Assembly: GCF_013284055.1 (NCBI RefSeq)
Contig: NZ_CP054143.1
Coordinates: forward strand, 3,038,001 to 3,102,000
Length of the DNA: 64,000 bases
Direction of reading: 5' to 3'
DNA from: Deefgea piscis
Lineage (GTDB): Bacteria > Pseudomonadota > Gammaproteobacteria > Burkholderiales > Chitinibacteraceae
The translations under genes and the position numbers were made by a program. The notes beneath the pieces are model-generated. The model made no database searches and had not been told where the DNA came from. It saw nothing but the letters and a program-made list of their open reading frames with translations. This document shows positions 16,553-26,613 of this stretch, one piece after another (position 1 is the stretch's first letter; every line of letters begins with the position of its first letter).

Positions 16553-17880
16553 TCACCGGCCACGGTCATTTTTTCGATCAAAATCGAGCCAACATGGCGA
16601 CTACTTGAGCGCAAACCGTCATCACCCACGGCAATAATTTGCTGGTACATCTCGCGCAAATTACCGGCAATGGTGATTTCTTCAACCGGATATTGAATCA
16701 CGCCATTTTCAACCCAAAACCCAGCCGCGCCACGCGAATAATCCCCGGTGACCATATTGGTGCCATGCCCCAGTAATTCGGTGACCAATAAGCCCGTTCC
16801 CATCAAACCCAATAGACTGGCCGCATCGATCGTGGGCGCCACCAATAGATTATGTGGGCCACCGGCATTACCCGTGGTATCCATCCCTAGCTTGCGCGCT
16901 GAATAGCTACCAAGGAAATACCCTTGCTGCACACCGGCATCCACCACAGTACGCGCCACGGTGGCAACGCCTTCGGCATCAAAAGCCCCGCTGGCAAAGC
17001 CGCGCTTTAAAAATGGATCTTCAGTAATCGTTACGCACGGCGAAAACACCGATTTGCCTAGGCTATCGACCAAAAAGCTCGATTTTCGATACAAACTTGC
17101 GCCACTGACCGCTGCAATCCAATGTCCGATCAAAGAGCTGGCCACGGGCGCTTCAAACAGCACCGGGTATTCGCCAGTTTTTAGCCGACGTGCGCCCAAT
17201 CGGCGAATCGTGCGCTCGCCAGCGCGTTGACCAATTTTCTTGGCCGAATCTAAATCGGTCTCGGCGCGCGCCGAGCTATACCAGTAATCGCGCTGCATGC
17301 CGCTTTCATCTTCGGCAATCACTGCTGCAGAAATACTGTAGCGCGTACTGGTACCCGTGCCCATAAAGCCCAAGGAATTGGCGTACACCCAGCGCGAGCC
17401 AGACGTCGATACCGTGGCACCATCAGAATTATTAATTCGCGCATCCACGCCCCGAGCGGCCGCTTCACACTCTCGCGCCAACTCAATAGCGCCTTCGACC
17501 GATAAAGGCCAAGGGTGGTATAAATCCAAATCGGGAAAGTGCGTACACAAGCGCGCCGGATCGGCCTGACCGGCAAATTCATCGGCTGCGGTGTATTTGG
17601 CAATACTTAACGCTTTATTGACCGTTTCAGCTAAAGCGGCAGTCGAAAAGTCGCTACTACTGGCATGCGCTTTTTGCTGCCCCAGATAAACGGTAACATT
17701 CACACCTTTATCTCGGTTGTATTCAATCGTTTCGATTTCGTCCAAACGAGTCGATACATTTTGGCCCGCGCCTTCGGAAACCTCAACGTCGCAAGCGGTT
17801 GCGCCTTGTTTTTGCGCCTCTTGTAACACTTGCGCGGCTAAATCACGCAGGTTTTGTTCACTAAAACTAAATTCAGACAC
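16549..17880 (-). CDS. pmbA: Metalloprotease subunit PmbA/TldE
   Basis: PmbA (TldE) pairs with TldD to form a zinc protease that trims peptides such as microcin B17 precursor and CcdA. The 443-residue protein has the family features GVNVTVYLGQQKAHASSSDF and the C-terminal half with LGMDTTGNAGGPHNL, LLVTELLGHGTNMVTGDYSR and FWVENGVIQYPVEEITIAGN. PmbA itself lacks the HExxxH metal site, which is in TldD at 39545-40984. The GTG at 17880 is preferred: GGGAA lies 7 nt before it, and an ATG at 17943 would leave only 14 bp to the divergent darP. The E. coli protein is of similar length. Confidence 0.94.
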   Translation of the reverse strand: MSEFSFSEQNLRDLAAQVLQEAQKQGATACDVEVSEGAGQNVSTRLDEIETIEYNRDKGVNVTVYLGQQKAHASSSDFSTAALAETVNKALSIAKYTAADEFAGQADPARLCTHFPDLDLYHPWPLSVEGAIELARECEAAARGVDARINNSDGATVSTSGSRWVYANSLGFMGTGTSTRYSISAAVIAEDESGMQRDYWYSSARAETDLDSAKKIGQRAGERTIRRLGARRLKTGEYPVLFEAPVASSLIGHWIAAVSGASLYRKSSFLVDSLGKSVFSPCVTITEDPFLKRGFASGAFDAEGVATVARTVVDAGVQQGYFLGSYSARKLGMDTTGNAGGPHNLLVAPTIDAASLLGLMGTGLLVTELLGHGTNMVTGDYSRGAAGFWVENGVIQYPVEEITIAGNLREMYQQIIAVGDDGLRSSSRHVGSILIEKMTVAGE

Positions 17881-17957
17881 AGAAGTTTTCCCAGAAGAAC
17901 AATCAGTAACAGGGTTTCGTTTGGTATCATACTGCTTTTGCACAAGTTCTTGACACC

Positions 17958-18533
17958 ATGACCAACCTAAATCAATACGACAGCGATGAACCCGTTGGCA
18001 TCATCAGCAAGTCACAAGCCAAACGTGACGCCATTGCGTTACAAGAATTGGGCGCGACTTTGCTGGAATATACGCCAAAACAACTCGCCCCTTTGAACCT
18101 ACCAGAAAACATCTTGGATGCGGTCAAAGAAGGTCGGAAAATCACGGCCAATGGTGCCACCGCTCGCCAGAAGCAGTATATCGGCAAATTGATGCGAAAT
18201 ATCGATCCAGCACCAATTTATGCGTTTCTTGATGCGCAAAAAGGCATTTCAAACACGCACAATATTTGGCTACACCAAATTGAGCGTTTGCGCGAAAAAA
18301 TGCTCACCGATGTAAAAACCGTTGAAACCTTTATCGCTGACTACCCTGAAGTTGACATTCAACACCTGCGCCAACTGATTCGCAATTCAATCAAAGAGCG
18401 CCAACAACAAGAAGCCGGCAAACACGTACCGCCAAAAGCCTTCCGTGAATTATTTCAATTAATGAAAACATTCATCAAAGAGCCGGCAACCGGATACCAA
18501 GACCCAGAAGAAGAAGCCCCAACCAAGGATTAA
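17958..18533 (+). CDS. darP: Ribosome-associated protein DarP/YjgA
   Basis: Small basic/acidic helical protein of 191 residues matching the YjgA/DarP family, which associates with the maturing 50S ribosomal subunit. Typical stretches are SKSQAKRDAIALQELG, LPENILDAVKEGRKIT, RQKQYIGKLMRNID and the helical C-terminus with RQLIRNSIKER and KAFRELFQLMK. It is divergent from pmbA, the conserved arrangement in many proteobacteria. The HAD phosphatase gene starts 3 nt after the stop, so the two probably share a transcript. Confidence 0.94.
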   Translation: MTNLNQYDSDEPVGIISKSQAKRDAIALQELGATLLEYTPKQLAPLNLPENILDAVKEGRKITANGATARQKQYIGKLMRNIDPAPIYAFLDAQKGISNTHNIWLHQIERLREKMLTDVKTVETFIADYPEVDIQHLRQLIRNSIKERQQQEAGKHVPPKAFRELFQLMKTFIKEPATGYQDPEEEAPTKD

Positions 18534-18536
18534 TTT

Positions 18537-19202
18537 ATGCACCCCGATTCAGCTCCGATTCTTAGCGCGCAGGGTTTCTTATTTGATATGGATGGCACTT
18601 TGGTTGACTCAACGCTTTGCATTGAAAAAATCTGGCGCAATTGGGCTGAACGTCATCAAATCGATTTCTCCGCCATATTAAAAGTCATGCATGGCCGACG
18701 TGGCGAAGAAACCATTGCCTTAGTTGCACCCCATTTAGATGCTCAAGCAGAAACAGCACAGTTGATTGCTGAAGAACTACTAAGCCTAGATGGCTCGGTA
18801 GCGATTGCAGGGGCGAAGGATTTTCTTGAATCACTCGATCTTGATCAATGGGCAGTGGTCACCTCGGCACCACGCGAACTGGCGCTGGCAAAACTGGCTT
18901 TTGTAGGCCTACCGACGCCCAAACACTTAATTGGCGCAGAAGATGTAACTTTGGGTAAGCCCAATCCAGCGCCCTACTTACAAGGCGCCGCATTACTGCA
19001 GCTCAATGCTCGTGATTGCATCGCATTTGAAGATGCAGCCGCGGGGATTCGTTCAGCGCACGCAGCAGGTTCTGTTGTTATTGCCATTAGCCATGCAGCA
19101 GGGGCAGATTCCACCAGCTTGGCGCAATTTAGCGTTCGCGACTTTACTGCACTGCAATTAAATCGCATGCCATCTTGCTTTACCTTGAGTATTTCCGCAT
19201 GA
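18537..19202 (+). CDS. HAD-superfamily sugar-phosphatase-like hydrolase
   Basis: HAD subfamily IA phosphatase of 221 residues. Motif I is FLFDMDGTLVDS (nucleophile Asp in DMDGT), motif II is VVTSAPRELA, motif III has GKPNPAPYL, and motif IV is FEDAAAGIRSA. It resembles E. coli HxpA/YfbT-type sugar phosphatases and 2-phosphoglycolate phosphatases; the substrate is not determined. It lies between darP (3 nt upstream) and mog (4-nt overlap), so it is in a three-gene transcript. Confidence 0.9.
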   Translation: MHPDSAPILSAQGFLFDMDGTLVDSTLCIEKIWRNWAERHQIDFSAILKVMHGRRGEETIALVAPHLDAQAETAQLIAEELLSLDGSVAIAGAKDFLESLDLDQWAVVTSAPRELALAKLAFVGLPTPKHLIGAEDVTLGKPNPAPYLQGAALLQLNARDCIAFEDAAAGIRSAHAAGSVVIAISHAAGADSTSLAQFSVRDFTALQLNRMPSCFTLSISA

Positions 19203-19780
19203 ATTCTGCATTAAAAATTGGGCTTGTTTCTATCTCTGATCGAGCCAGCAGCGGCATTTACGAAGACCAAGGCATCCCGGCACTTGGTGAGTGGCTAGCG
19301 CAAGTACTCACTACGCCATTCACACTAGAAACGCGCCTAATTGCCGATGAGCAATCGCTGATCGAGCAAACTTTAGTGGAACTGGTTGATGTCGCCGCTT
19401 GCCAACTCGTACTCACTACGGGCGGCACCGGTCCGGCTAAACGTGATGTAACACCGGAAGCGACGCGTGCCGTAATGGATAAAGAAATGCCTGGGTTTGG
19501 CGAGCAAATGCGGCAGATTAGCTTGCACTTTGTCCCGACCGCCATTTTGTCCCGACAAACTGCAGTCATTCGCGGCAATAGTTTAATTTTAAACTTACCA
19601 GGGCAACCCAAATCGATTAAAGAAACATTAGAAGGCTTAAAAAACGACCAAGGCCAAACACTTGTGCCGGGTATTTTCTCAGCTATTCCATATTGCATTC
19701 AATTACTTGACGGTCCATACATAGAAACAGACCCTGCAATTGTAAAATCATTCCGCCCAAAATCAGCAATACGGCATTAA
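19199..19780 (+). CDS. mog: Molybdopterin adenylyltransferase
   Basis: Mog adenylates molybdopterin before molybdate insertion. The 193-residue MoaB/Mog-type protein shows IGLVSISDRASSGIYEDQG at the N-terminus, LVLTTGGTGPAKRDVTPEAT (metal/nucleotide site), VIRGNSLILNLPGQPKSIKE and a C-terminal LLDGPYIET. The ATG at 19199 overlaps the HAD gene stop by 4 nt and is preferred to an in-frame upstream start at 19175. It is followed by a strong bidirectional terminator. Its presence implies that the organism makes molybdenum cofactor. Confidence 0.94.
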   Translation: MNSALKIGLVSISDRASSGIYEDQGIPALGEWLAQVLTTPFTLETRLIADEQSLIEQTLVELVDVAACQLVLTTGGTGPAKRDVTPEATRAVMDKEMPGFGEQMRQISLHFVPTAILSRQTAVIRGNSLILNLPGQPKSIKETLEGLKNDQGQTLVPGIFSAIPYCIQLLDGPYIETDPAIVKSFRPKSAIRH

Positions 19781-19789
19781 TTGACCCAT

Positions 19790-19820
19790 AAAAAATGGCG
19801 TGAATCTCACGCCATTTTTT
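19790..19820. terminator. Bidirectional terminator between mog and the PilZ-like gene
   Basis: Perfect 14-bp inverted repeat, AAAAAATGGCGTGA with its complement, around a 3-nt loop. The A-run and T-run at the ends allow it to terminate in both directions, fitting the convergent genes on each side. Confidence 0.93.
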
Positions 19821-19844
19821 ATGTACCGTATTCAGTTGCATTTA

Positions 19845-21560
19845 TTATGCTTGCCGCAACACATTCACTGTGACCCAAGCCCAATCAACCCCTTTTTCTA
19901 ACACTGTACCTAAACTGACCGAAAACTTTTTATCGCGTGCATTCACTTGATAAACTTTATCCAAGCCATAATCAGCCAAATTCATAATCAAAGTATTGAC
20001 ACTAGTGCCATTGATTTGGTGCGGTACATACAGCGCAGTACGAACATTAGGTAATTCAAGTCCTGCAGTAAAATTCAAATCAGCAACGGTAATTGTTTCT
20101 GCACGATCTTTTTGCAGTGACTTCATCCCAACCATTACCGGTGAGACACAAATAATTTGCACCCCCACAGAAACTTCATCATCACTCAAGCGCGCAATTC
20201 GACGCAAAATACCAATACGCCAATTGGCTTCATTATTTTCACGCGAAGCTAATAATAAACTAGGCCGTATCCATTCGTTTTCAGAAAACCGTAATGTCGC
20301 GCCAAAACCGTCAGCGCTTTCATTATCAATAGACCAACTATGCCAGTCCACTTCTTGCTTGGTATTATTGGTAAAACTATATGGATTGGCGGCTAGTTTT
20401 TCTTTGGTTCTTGAAGAAACAAATCCATACAAACGCATATCCATGATTTCATCATAATCAACCGTACCTTTAGCCTCAGCACCTTGTCGATTAAATTTAT
20501 CATTATCTAATTTTACATAGCGACAAATACGATCCAAACCATAAATAACATCTGCCGATTTACTAACCTTTTGTCTAGCGCTGCGTTTCACCTGACTATT
20601 ACGCATACACATGGTCCAAAATACATCCAAGTGTTTGAGTAAATCACTCACCGTTGAACCACGTGAATCGGAATTCAAGCCTAATGAGGCATAACTAGAG
20701 CCGGTCATTAATTTGCCCAATGTCTCTTGAATATGCCCAATTAAATCATTCAACCCCCAATAACGATAAGGCTCTCCCAATAAATCGTTATTGATCTTCT
20801 GCGGCCCTTGCGATTCTTGCAAATTGATACAGAAATGATGCTGCGTATCTTGATATTTTCGCCCGATCTGAATGAATTTAGACCATTGCTCTAGCCAGCC
20901 ATCAATCATGTCAATCTGGCGCACCGATAAATTATTATTCGATAAGGTATTGAGCATGAGCATTTGAATATATTCATCCGCACATGACGATACTTCATCT
21001 TTGCCATTTGAATAAAGCTCGAATGAATTACAATCAAAACCGCCGATTTCAGATAAGCGATACATTTGATGGGCTTGTAACCACAACTTTGGCGGCACTT
21101 TTTCAAAACGGAAGTAATGCCATTTGGCTTGAATCGCGAGATAACGCAAACTACGTGCCAATACAACAGGCATTAAAGCATCAAATGACTGTTGCGGGCT
21201 TTCACTGCCATCGGCTTGCACAAATCGCTGATAAGCATCCACCATATCGGTAGAAAAACTCACTACGGATTTCCAGAGCTGCTGCTCCATTTCTTTAGAC
21301 ATGCGTGGATTAGAAATATATTGGTAACAAACCGCGTCAAATGACTCTTGGATTTGTTCATCAATTAGCATTAAAGCTTGCAAGCGTTCAAATGAAACCT
21401 TATCCGCTGCAGCAATAAAATCTGTGACTAACTCGTGCACTTTATTACAACGAGATGCAGGATCTAATTGCAATATTTGTTTGCACCACTGCTGCGCAGA
21501 TTTTTGATTTGCTAGCGGTGATTTTTCACGCGAAAAAAGCGAACTAATTCGATCGAGCAT
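19845..21560 (-). CDS. Large protein with PilZ-like C-terminal region, function unknown
   Basis: Protein of about 571 residues, mostly helical and soluble with no signal peptide. I do not recognise the N-terminal 370 residues. The C-terminal part contains WSIDNESADGFGATL (about 413-427, counted from a TTG codon four residues upstream of this start), matching the D/N-x-S-x-x-G element of PilZ c-di-GMP-binding domains. It is followed by WIRPSLLLA, WRIGILRRIAR and VSVGVQIICV, which look like the PilZ beta-strands. An Arg-rich segment earlier (MRLYGFVSSRTK, about 379-390) could be the RxxxR side but does not fit well. c-di-GMP binding is thus possible, not shown. The ATG at 21560 has GGA about 7 nt upstream and is preferred. 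The SpoIIAA-like gene lies 47 nt upstream on the same strand. Confidence 0.72.
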   Translation of the reverse strand: MLDRISSLFSREKSPLANQKSAQQWCKQILQLDPASRCNKVHELVTDFIAAADKVSFERLQALMLIDEQIQESFDAVCYQYISNPRMSKEMEQQLWKSVVSFSTDMVDAYQRFVQADGSESPQQSFDALMPVVLARSLRYLAIQAKWHYFRFEKVPPKLWLQAHQMYRLSEIGGFDCNSFELYSNGKDEVSSCADEYIQMLMLNTLSNNNLSVRQIDMIDGWLEQWSKFIQIGRKYQDTQHHFCINLQESQGPQKINNDLLGEPYRYWGLNDLIGHIQETLGKLMTGSSYASLGLNSDSRGSTVSDLLKHLDVFWTMCMRNSQVKRSARQKVSKSADVIYGLDRICRYVKLDNDKFNRQGAEAKGTVDYDEIMDMRLYGFVSSRTKEKLAANPYSFTNNTKQEVDWHSWSIDNESADGFGATLRFSENEWIRPSLLLASRENNEANWRIGILRRIARLSDDEVSVGVQIICVSPVMVGMKSLQKDRAETITVADLNFTAGLELPNVRTALYVPHQINGTSVNTLIMNLADYGLDKVYQVNARDKKFSVSLGTVLEKGVDWAWVTVNVLRQA

Positions 21561-21607
21561 ATTTATATCCAAACTGCATGTTTTGTCGTCAACATAAAAT
21601 ACGACAT

Positions 21608-21967
21608 TTAGGCGGCAATATTCATATCTTCAAGCCACTGCTGTGCGCTCACAATATCGGCAAATACTTTTATTTCGGACTCAGAAATAACTTGATTTAA
21701 CCAAACTGACCAAACCACCCACTGATCATCACTCACCACGGCCACTCGATCAAAATTTTGCCGATTTTGTTTTGAAAATCGAATCTCTTCGAGTGCCATA
21801 TCGATGGTATAGCCATCCATTAATCTCAAATCGAGCAAAAGCCGGGTTGCCCCATGAAAACGAATGTCATACAAGACATTATCTTCGAACTCTTTATAGT
21901 CTTGCAGGGTAAATTGTTCAAATACCACCGCATGCGTATATTTAGCTTCGTGTGAAATACTAATCAT
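21608..21967 (-). CDS. SpoIIAA-like (STAS/SEC14-type) protein
   Basis: Small 119-residue protein resembling the SpoIIAA-like family: alternating strands and helices with HAVVFEQFTLQDYKEFED, LLLDLRLMDGYTIDMALEEI, RVAVVSDDQWVVW and a final FADIVSAQQWLED. Members are common in bacteria but mostly uncharacterised. The ATG at 21967 is chosen because AGGGG lies 6 nt before it; an in-frame start at 21991 has none. The PilZ-like gene follows 47 nt downstream, so the two may be cotranscribed and act together, which is inference. Confidence 0.8.
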   Translation of the reverse strand: MISISHEAKYTHAVVFEQFTLQDYKEFEDNVLYDIRFHGATRLLLDLRLMDGYTIDMALEEIRFSKQNRQNFDRVAVVSDDQWVVWSVWLNQVISESEIKVFADIVSAQQWLEDMNIAA

Positions 21968-22044
21968 GGCTATCCCCTCAAGTATGAACAACTAAGGTAA
22001 AACTGATCACCTAAAGATTCAGTTAGGCGTCTTCATGCTCACAA

Positions 22045-22782
22045 TTAACCGCAGCGCGCAGCCTGCATTAATGCCTTCATTTCGACAATTGCGGTTTTTA
22101 AACCGACAAAAATTGAATGCGAAATTAAAGCATGCCCAATATTAAGCTCTTCAATTTCAGCTATAGCGGCAATGGCTTGTACATTGTGATAATGCAAACC
22201 ATGCCCAGCATTAACCACCAAACCTAAAGATGCAGCATAAGTTGCCGCTTCTTTAACGCGTTCTAATTCAGATTGTTGCTCAACCCTATTTTTAGCATCA
22301 GCATAACGGCCAGTATGAATCTCAATCACTGGCGCGCCCAATTCATGGGCCATTTTAATTTGCGCGTGATCCGGATCAATAAAAATTGAAGTGCGAATCC
22401 CTGCGTCTTGTAATGTTTGAATATATCGACCGCAATGCGCTGGATTAGCTAAGACATCAAGCCCACCTTCGGTGGTCACTTCAGCACGATGCTCAGGCAC
22501 CAAACAAACGTCTTGCGGCTGAATGTCTAGCGCATGGGCCAGCATTTCTTCGGTTAATGCCATTTCTAAATTCATGCGCGTTTGCAATACCGCACGCACT
22601 AACCGGACATCTTCATCACGAATATGCCGACGATCTTCACGTAGATGCAAGGTAATTAAATCCGCGCCCGCCTGCTCAGCAAGTTGCGCTGCCAACACTG
22701 GCTGTGGATAAAGCGTACCACGGGCATTGCGTACCGTTGCAACATGGTCAATATTAACACCGAGTAAAATAGAGCGAGACAT
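22045..22782 (-). CDS. pdxJ: Pyridoxine 5'-phosphate synthase
   Basis: PdxJ condenses 1-deoxyxylulose 5-phosphate with 3-amino-2-oxopropyl phosphate to make pyridoxine phosphate, the last ring-forming step of the DXP-dependent vitamin B6 route. The 245-residue TIM barrel has [67 protein letters not shown] and the C-terminal [16 protein letters not shown]. The start at 22782 is at the family's normal position. It is the distal gene of the era-recO-pdxJ cluster, the usual proteobacterial order. Confidence 0.97.
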   Translation of the reverse strand: MSRSILLGVNIDHVATVRNARGTLYPQPVLAAQLAEQAGADLITLHLREDRRHIRDEDVRLVRAVLQTRMNLEMALTEEMLAHALDIQPQDVCLVPEHRAEVTTEGGLDVLANPAHCGRYIQTLQDAGIRTSIFIDPDHAQIKMAHELGAPVIEIHTGRYADAKNRVEQQSELERVKEAATYAASLGLVVNAGHGLHYHNVQAIAAIAEIEELNIGHALISHSIFVGLKTAIVEMKALMQAARCG

Positions 22783-22856
22783 GTGCAAATTAATCCTATT
22801 AATTAAGGTATAAGCCAGCAACATAGCAATAGTATGCGCTAGTAAAGCATACCCTA

Positions 22857-23588
22857 TTATAACTTCTGCAAATCAATCAGCAATTGTCGCGTGTGCAATA
22901 CGGAATCACCCAAAACTGCAGCAATCGATTGTCGCATCCACATTTTGGCCCATGGCAAAACGTTTCCGTCGGTAAAATCTCCCGCAGCAAATGCCAAAAT
23001 CAGCGTTGCAGGACAAGCTGTAGCACTTTGACTGGGCACTAAACCAACGCCATATTCAAACTCATACCGTTCACGCAAATTGAGCGGTTGATCAGATCGG
23101 GCGATACGCTGCCAATCAATACCATAACCCAAGCTATCGAGTAATTGACGTTCAAACAAGCGCAAAATAGGTTCAACCGCACGCTGATCCGTGCCGAGTT
23201 TGCCTAAAGCTTGAATTGCAGAAAAATAAGCGGTAAATAAGGCGGGATTGGCCTCTTCTTTAGGACATAAACGCTGCAACAGCTCGTTCATATAAAAACC
23301 ACACAACAGCGGCAAGCCGCTTAACTGGGGCAAGCCAGGCTGCCATTGTGCAGCATGCAGTGTTTTTAAATCCCCGCCCCCAAACCATGACAACAACAAT
23401 GGTTGAAAACCCAGCAAAACACTGCGAATTTGCGACCCTGGTCGCTGCACGCCACGTGCGTAGAGCGTTACACGACCATGATCTCGAGAAAACACATCCA
23501 ACAAGCGGCTCGTTTCACGATACGCATACTGGTGCAGAACAAAAGCAGGCTGCAAATTAATCCGCAGCTTACTTGACGAACGCGTCAT
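22857..23588 (-). CDS. recO: DNA repair protein RecO
   Basis: RecO helps load RecA onto SSB-coated single-stranded DNA in the RecFOR gap-repair pathway. The 243-residue protein begins with the OB-fold domain ([32 protein letters not shown] in pieces: [11 protein letters not shown] and [13 protein letters not shown]) and continues into the helical domain with [13 protein letters not shown] and [12 protein letters not shown]. The zinc-binding cysteines of some RecO proteins are not apparent, as in many betaproteobacteria. It starts 3 nt after the era stop. Confidence 0.95.
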   Translation of the reverse strand: MTRSSSKLRINLQPAFVLHQYAYRETSRLLDVFSRDHGRVTLYARGVQRPGSQIRSVLLGFQPLLLSWFGGGDLKTLHAAQWQPGLPQLSGLPLLCGFYMNELLQRLCPKEEANPALFTAYFSAIQALGKLGTDQRAVEPILRLFERQLLDSLGYGIDWQRIARSDQPLNLRERYEFEYGVGLVPSQSATACPATLILAFAAGDFTDGNVLPWAKMWMRQSIAAVLGDSVLHTRQLLIDLQKL

Positions 23589-23591
23589 ACT

Positions 23592-24524
23592 TTATTCGTA
23601 ACCGAATTGACGCACCAAACGGGTGTCATCAGCCCAACCACTTTTTACTTTGACCCAAACCTCTAAATGCACTTTGGCATCAAACAATTTTTCCATATCA
23701 ATACGGGCATCGGTAGCGATTTTCTTTAATTTGGTGCCATTTTTACCAATCAAAATCGGCTTTTGATTTTCTCTATCCACCAAAATCGCTGCATAAATTC
23801 GACGTAATTCACGGCCATCAGCCAGTGTTTCTTCTTCGAATTTTTCGATTTCTACTGCCATTACATAGGGCAATTCTTCGCCCATCATGCGGAAAATTTT
23901 CTCACGAATAATTTCCGAAGCCAAAAATCGCTCGTTACGGTCGGTAATCTGATCTTCACCAAACATCGGCACTGACTCTGGTAGCAACGGTTCGATCGCC
24001 GACACCAAGACATCTAATTTCAAGCCTTTTTGGGCCGATACCGGCACAATTGCGGCAAAGTTAAAACTCTGAGCAACTTCTTCAATAAACGGGAATAACG
24101 CCGACTTATTGGGCAGCATATCGACTTTATTAATCACCAAAATAACCGGACGATCTTTAGGCAATAACTCAAGTACCGCTTGATCTGCAGGACCAAAACG
24201 CCCAGCTTCAACCACAAATAAAATCGCGTCAACATCGGCTAACGTTGTCGTTACACTACGATTCATCGCTTGATTGAGCGCATTTCTAAACCGCTTTTGA
24301 AACCCTGGCGTATCTACAAAAACAAACTGTGCAGTCTCAGAGGTTAAAATCCCAGTAATACGATGACGGGTAGTTTGTGCCTTACGCGACGTAATACTTA
24401 ATTTTTGACCAATCAAATGATTCATTAACGTTGACTTACCAACGTTAGGTTGACCAACAATGGCAACAAAACCACAGCGAAAACCGTCGCTTACTGCACT
24501 TTCTTTATGTATTAAATCATTCAT
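23592..24524 (-). CDS. era: GTPase Era
   Basis: Era is an essential GTPase that binds the 3' end of 16S rRNA and checks 30S assembly. The 310-residue protein has the GTPase domain with G1 [16 protein letters not shown], switch region [11 protein letters not shown]3 DTPGFQ and G4 NKVDML, then a KH domain from about residue 210 ([33 protein letters not shown]). Its ATG overlaps the rnc stop by 4 nt, the conserved rnc-era arrangement. Confidence 0.97.
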   Translation of the reverse strand: MNDLIHKESAVSDGFRCGFVAIVGQPNVGKSTLMNHLIGQKLSITSRKAQTTRHRITGILTSETAQFVFVDTPGFQKRFRNALNQAMNRSVTTTLADVDAILFVVEAGRFGPADQAVLELLPKDRPVILVINKVDMLPNKSALFPFIEEVAQSFNFAAIVPVSAQKGLKLDVLVSAIEPLLPESVPMFGEDQITDRNERFLASEIIREKIFRMMGEELPYVMAVEIEKFEEETLADGRELRRIYAAILVDRENQKPILIGKNGTKLKKIATDARIDMEKLFDAKVHLEVWVKVKSGWADDTRLVRQFGYE

Positions 24525-25231
24525 TTTCGTACAACCTTTTTGCCTGGAAATTGCTCACGCAATTGATGGAGTACTGCGCCAGCAGCAAGCTGCTCTGCGG
24601 CTCGCCGGCTAGTACCTTCTGCTTTTGCGCTGACTTTTAATTCAGCAATGGTGCAACTTACTTCAAAAATTTGGTCAGGTGAATCACCCTGCTGCCGTTC
24701 AATCACGTAGTTAGGCAATTCAACTTTGCGAGCTTGTAACCACTCTTGCAATGAGGTTTTTGGATCTTTCATTGCTTCTTCAGGATTAACCGCAGCAATA
24801 CGCGCAGCAAACAACTGATTTAATACCGCCTCTACAGCGGCAAAGCCGCCATCGAGCCAAATCGCGCCCAAAATCGCTTCGAGTGCATCTGCCAAAATAC
24901 TCGGGCGACGATGACCACCGCTTTTTAACTCCCCTTCGCCCAGCGAAAGGTAATCACCCAGCTGCAATTCACTGGCAATCACCGCCAATGACTCTTGCCG
25001 AACAAAATGCGCACGCAAACGTGACAAATCGCCTTCACTCAACTGTGGGAAAGCAAAATACAAGCTACGCGCCACAATTGAGTTCAAAATACCATCGCCA
25101 ACAAACTCAAGCCGCTCATTGTGTTTCGATGAGAAACTACGATGCGTCAATGCTTGCTTTAGCAGCTTAGGCTCAGAAAAAACATAACCGAGCGTTTTTT
25201 GCAAACGCTCGGCGGGTAAGACGACTGACAA
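24521..25231 (-). CDS. rnc: Ribonuclease III
   Basis: RNase III cleaves double-stranded RNA, including rRNA precursors. The 236-residue protein has the signature [17 protein letters not shown] (about 38-54), [17 protein letters not shown] with the second acidic cluster, and a C-terminal dsRNA-binding domain ([35 protein letters not shown]). The start appears to be TTG, preceded by GAGGGA about 10 nt upstream. The gene lies between the DUF4845 gene and era, as is usual. Confidence 0.96.
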   Translation of the reverse strand: MSVVLPAERLQKTLGYVFSEPKLLKQALTHRSFSSKHNERLEFVGDGILNSIVARSLYFAFPQLSEGDLSRLRAHFVRQESLAVIASELQLGDYLSLGEGELKSGGHRRPSILADALEAILGAIWLDGGFAAVEAVLNQLFAARIAAVNPEEAMKDPKTSLQEWLQARKVELPNYVIERQQGDSPDQIFEVSCTIAELKVSAKAEGTSRRAAEQLAAGAVLHQLREQFPGKKVVRK

Positions 25232-25248
25232 ATTAAATATCCCTCAAA

Positions 25249-25614
25249 TTATTGAACACTCGTGCCGGAAGACTGCTCAATTTGAAAATCAAACAAAAGA
25301 CTCACATTAGCGACTAAAGGTACAACCTTTTCATAACTAGCTGCGATTGTCGTCACACCACCAACTTGGGTAATCGACAAATCTTTACCCGTCACGTCCG
25401 TGATGTAACCGATTGCGGCATCTTTATCAAAAGACTCACGAATCGCATCTGGACTTTGTCCGGCACTATTTTTTGCTAACTTCTGAACTGTATTTTGTAT
25501 AGAAAAAAACTGGGTATACGTTGGAACGACTTTAAAGCCGACAATCAAAGCCATGGCCACCGCCATCGCGACAATAATAAAACCAAAAAAAGATAGCCCT
25601 AATTGCTTTTTCAT
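25249..25614 (-). CDS. DUF4845 membrane-anchored protein
   Basis: Short protein of 121 residues. One N-terminal membrane segment (about 6-28: GLSFFGFIIVAMAVAMALIV) resembles a type IV pilin-like helix, followed by KVVPTYTQFFSIQNTVQKL and a small soluble domain. It matches the DUF4845 family, regularly found between lepB and rnc in beta- and gammaproteobacteria, where its role is not established. The start at 25614 (MKKQLGLSF) was chosen because it leaves a basic N-terminus ahead of the membrane helix. Confidence 0.88.
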   Translation of the reverse strand: MKKQLGLSFFGFIIVAMAVAMALIVGFKVVPTYTQFFSIQNTVQKLAKNSAGQSPDAIRESFDKDAAIGYITDVTGKDLSITQVGGVTTIAASYEKVVPLVANVSLLFDFQIEQSSGTSVQ

Positions 25615-25624
25615 TGCCACACCC

Positions 25625-26584
25625 CTATTTAATAGCAGTACCAATACGATCAAAATGTTTGAAATTCATCCAAACAAAAAACGCTTTACCAACAATATTT
25701 TCGCTAGGAACAAAACCCCAATAACGGCTATCAGCGCTATGATCCCGATTATCGCCCATCATAAAGTACTGACCTTGAGGCACCGTACATTTAAAGCCTG
25801 AATCATCGTAGCTACAATTTTCTCTAAACGGGAAGTCACCCACTTCACGCAAATTGAGCGCCGGCACTTCGGCCATATTTAATGTTTTATATTGCTTCTC
25901 ATCGAGTTGCTCAACAAATTGTTGGTTATTGACCAAATAAACGCCATTCTCAACATATTGGTGCTCGCCTTGAGCTGTCGTTTTGACCGGCTTACCATTA
26001 ACCGTTAGTTTTTTACCGTGATATTCAATTACATCACCGGGCAAACCAATAACCCGCTTAATATATTGAATTTTCGGATTATCTGGATAATCAAACACCA
26101 TCACATCCCCACGCTCAGGCTCACCTACTGGCACGATCACTTTATTCAAGATCGGCAAGCGCAGTCCGTAAGAAAATTTATTCACTAAAATAAAATCACC
26201 TACGACCAATCCTGGACGCATAGAAGAAGATGGAATTTGAAACGGCTCAACAATAAACGAGCGCAATACAAATACCGCTAAAATAACCGGGAAAAATCCA
26301 CGCGCGTACTCAACCCAATCAGCGATTTGTTTATCGCCGCGTGTTTTACCCCAAACAAATTTATCCATTGCCCAGACCACACCGGTCAGAGCAACAAAAA
26401 TCAACATGGCGGCACTAATACTAAAAAACTGCACCAACAAAATAAACAAGCCAACAACAGCCAATAAATAGCCGTATTGCACCAACTGAGGTGGTTCATT
26501 ATTTTTTCGTTCGTGCTTAGCCCCTGCCATAATTAAAATCGGGCCTAACACCAAAGAAAGAATACCAATTACGAGCCAATTCAT
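25625..26584 (-). CDS. lepB: Signal peptidase I
   Basis: LepB cleaves Sec and Tat signal peptides at the outer face of the inner membrane. The 319-residue protein has two or three N-terminal membrane segments (about 1-20, 38-72) and a periplasmic catalytic domain with Ser121 in PSSSMRPGL and Lys176 in YIKRVIGLPGD. The conserved GDNRDHSADSRYWGFVP follows near the C-terminus. AAGGAA precedes the ATG. It lies 29 nt after lepA and just before the DUF4845 gene, the conserved lepA-lepB order. Confidence 0.97.
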   Translation of the reverse strand: MNWLVIGILSLVLGPILIMAGAKHERKNNEPPQLVQYGYLLAVVGLFILLVQFFSISAAMLIFVALTGVVWAMDKFVWGKTRGDKQIADWVEYARGFFPVILAVFVLRSFIVEPFQIPSSSMRPGLVVGDFILVNKFSYGLRLPILNKVIVPVGEPERGDVMVFDYPDNPKIQYIKRVIGLPGDVIEYHGKKLTVNGKPVKTTAQGEHQYVENGVYLVNNQQFVEQLDEKQYKTLNMAEVPALNLREVGDFPFRENCSYDDSGFKCTVPQGQYFMMGDNRDHSADSRYWGFVPSENIVGKAFFVWMNFKHFDRIGTAIK

Positions 26585-26613
26585 TGACTGTTCCTTTTAA
26601 CGAAGTCGTTTTG

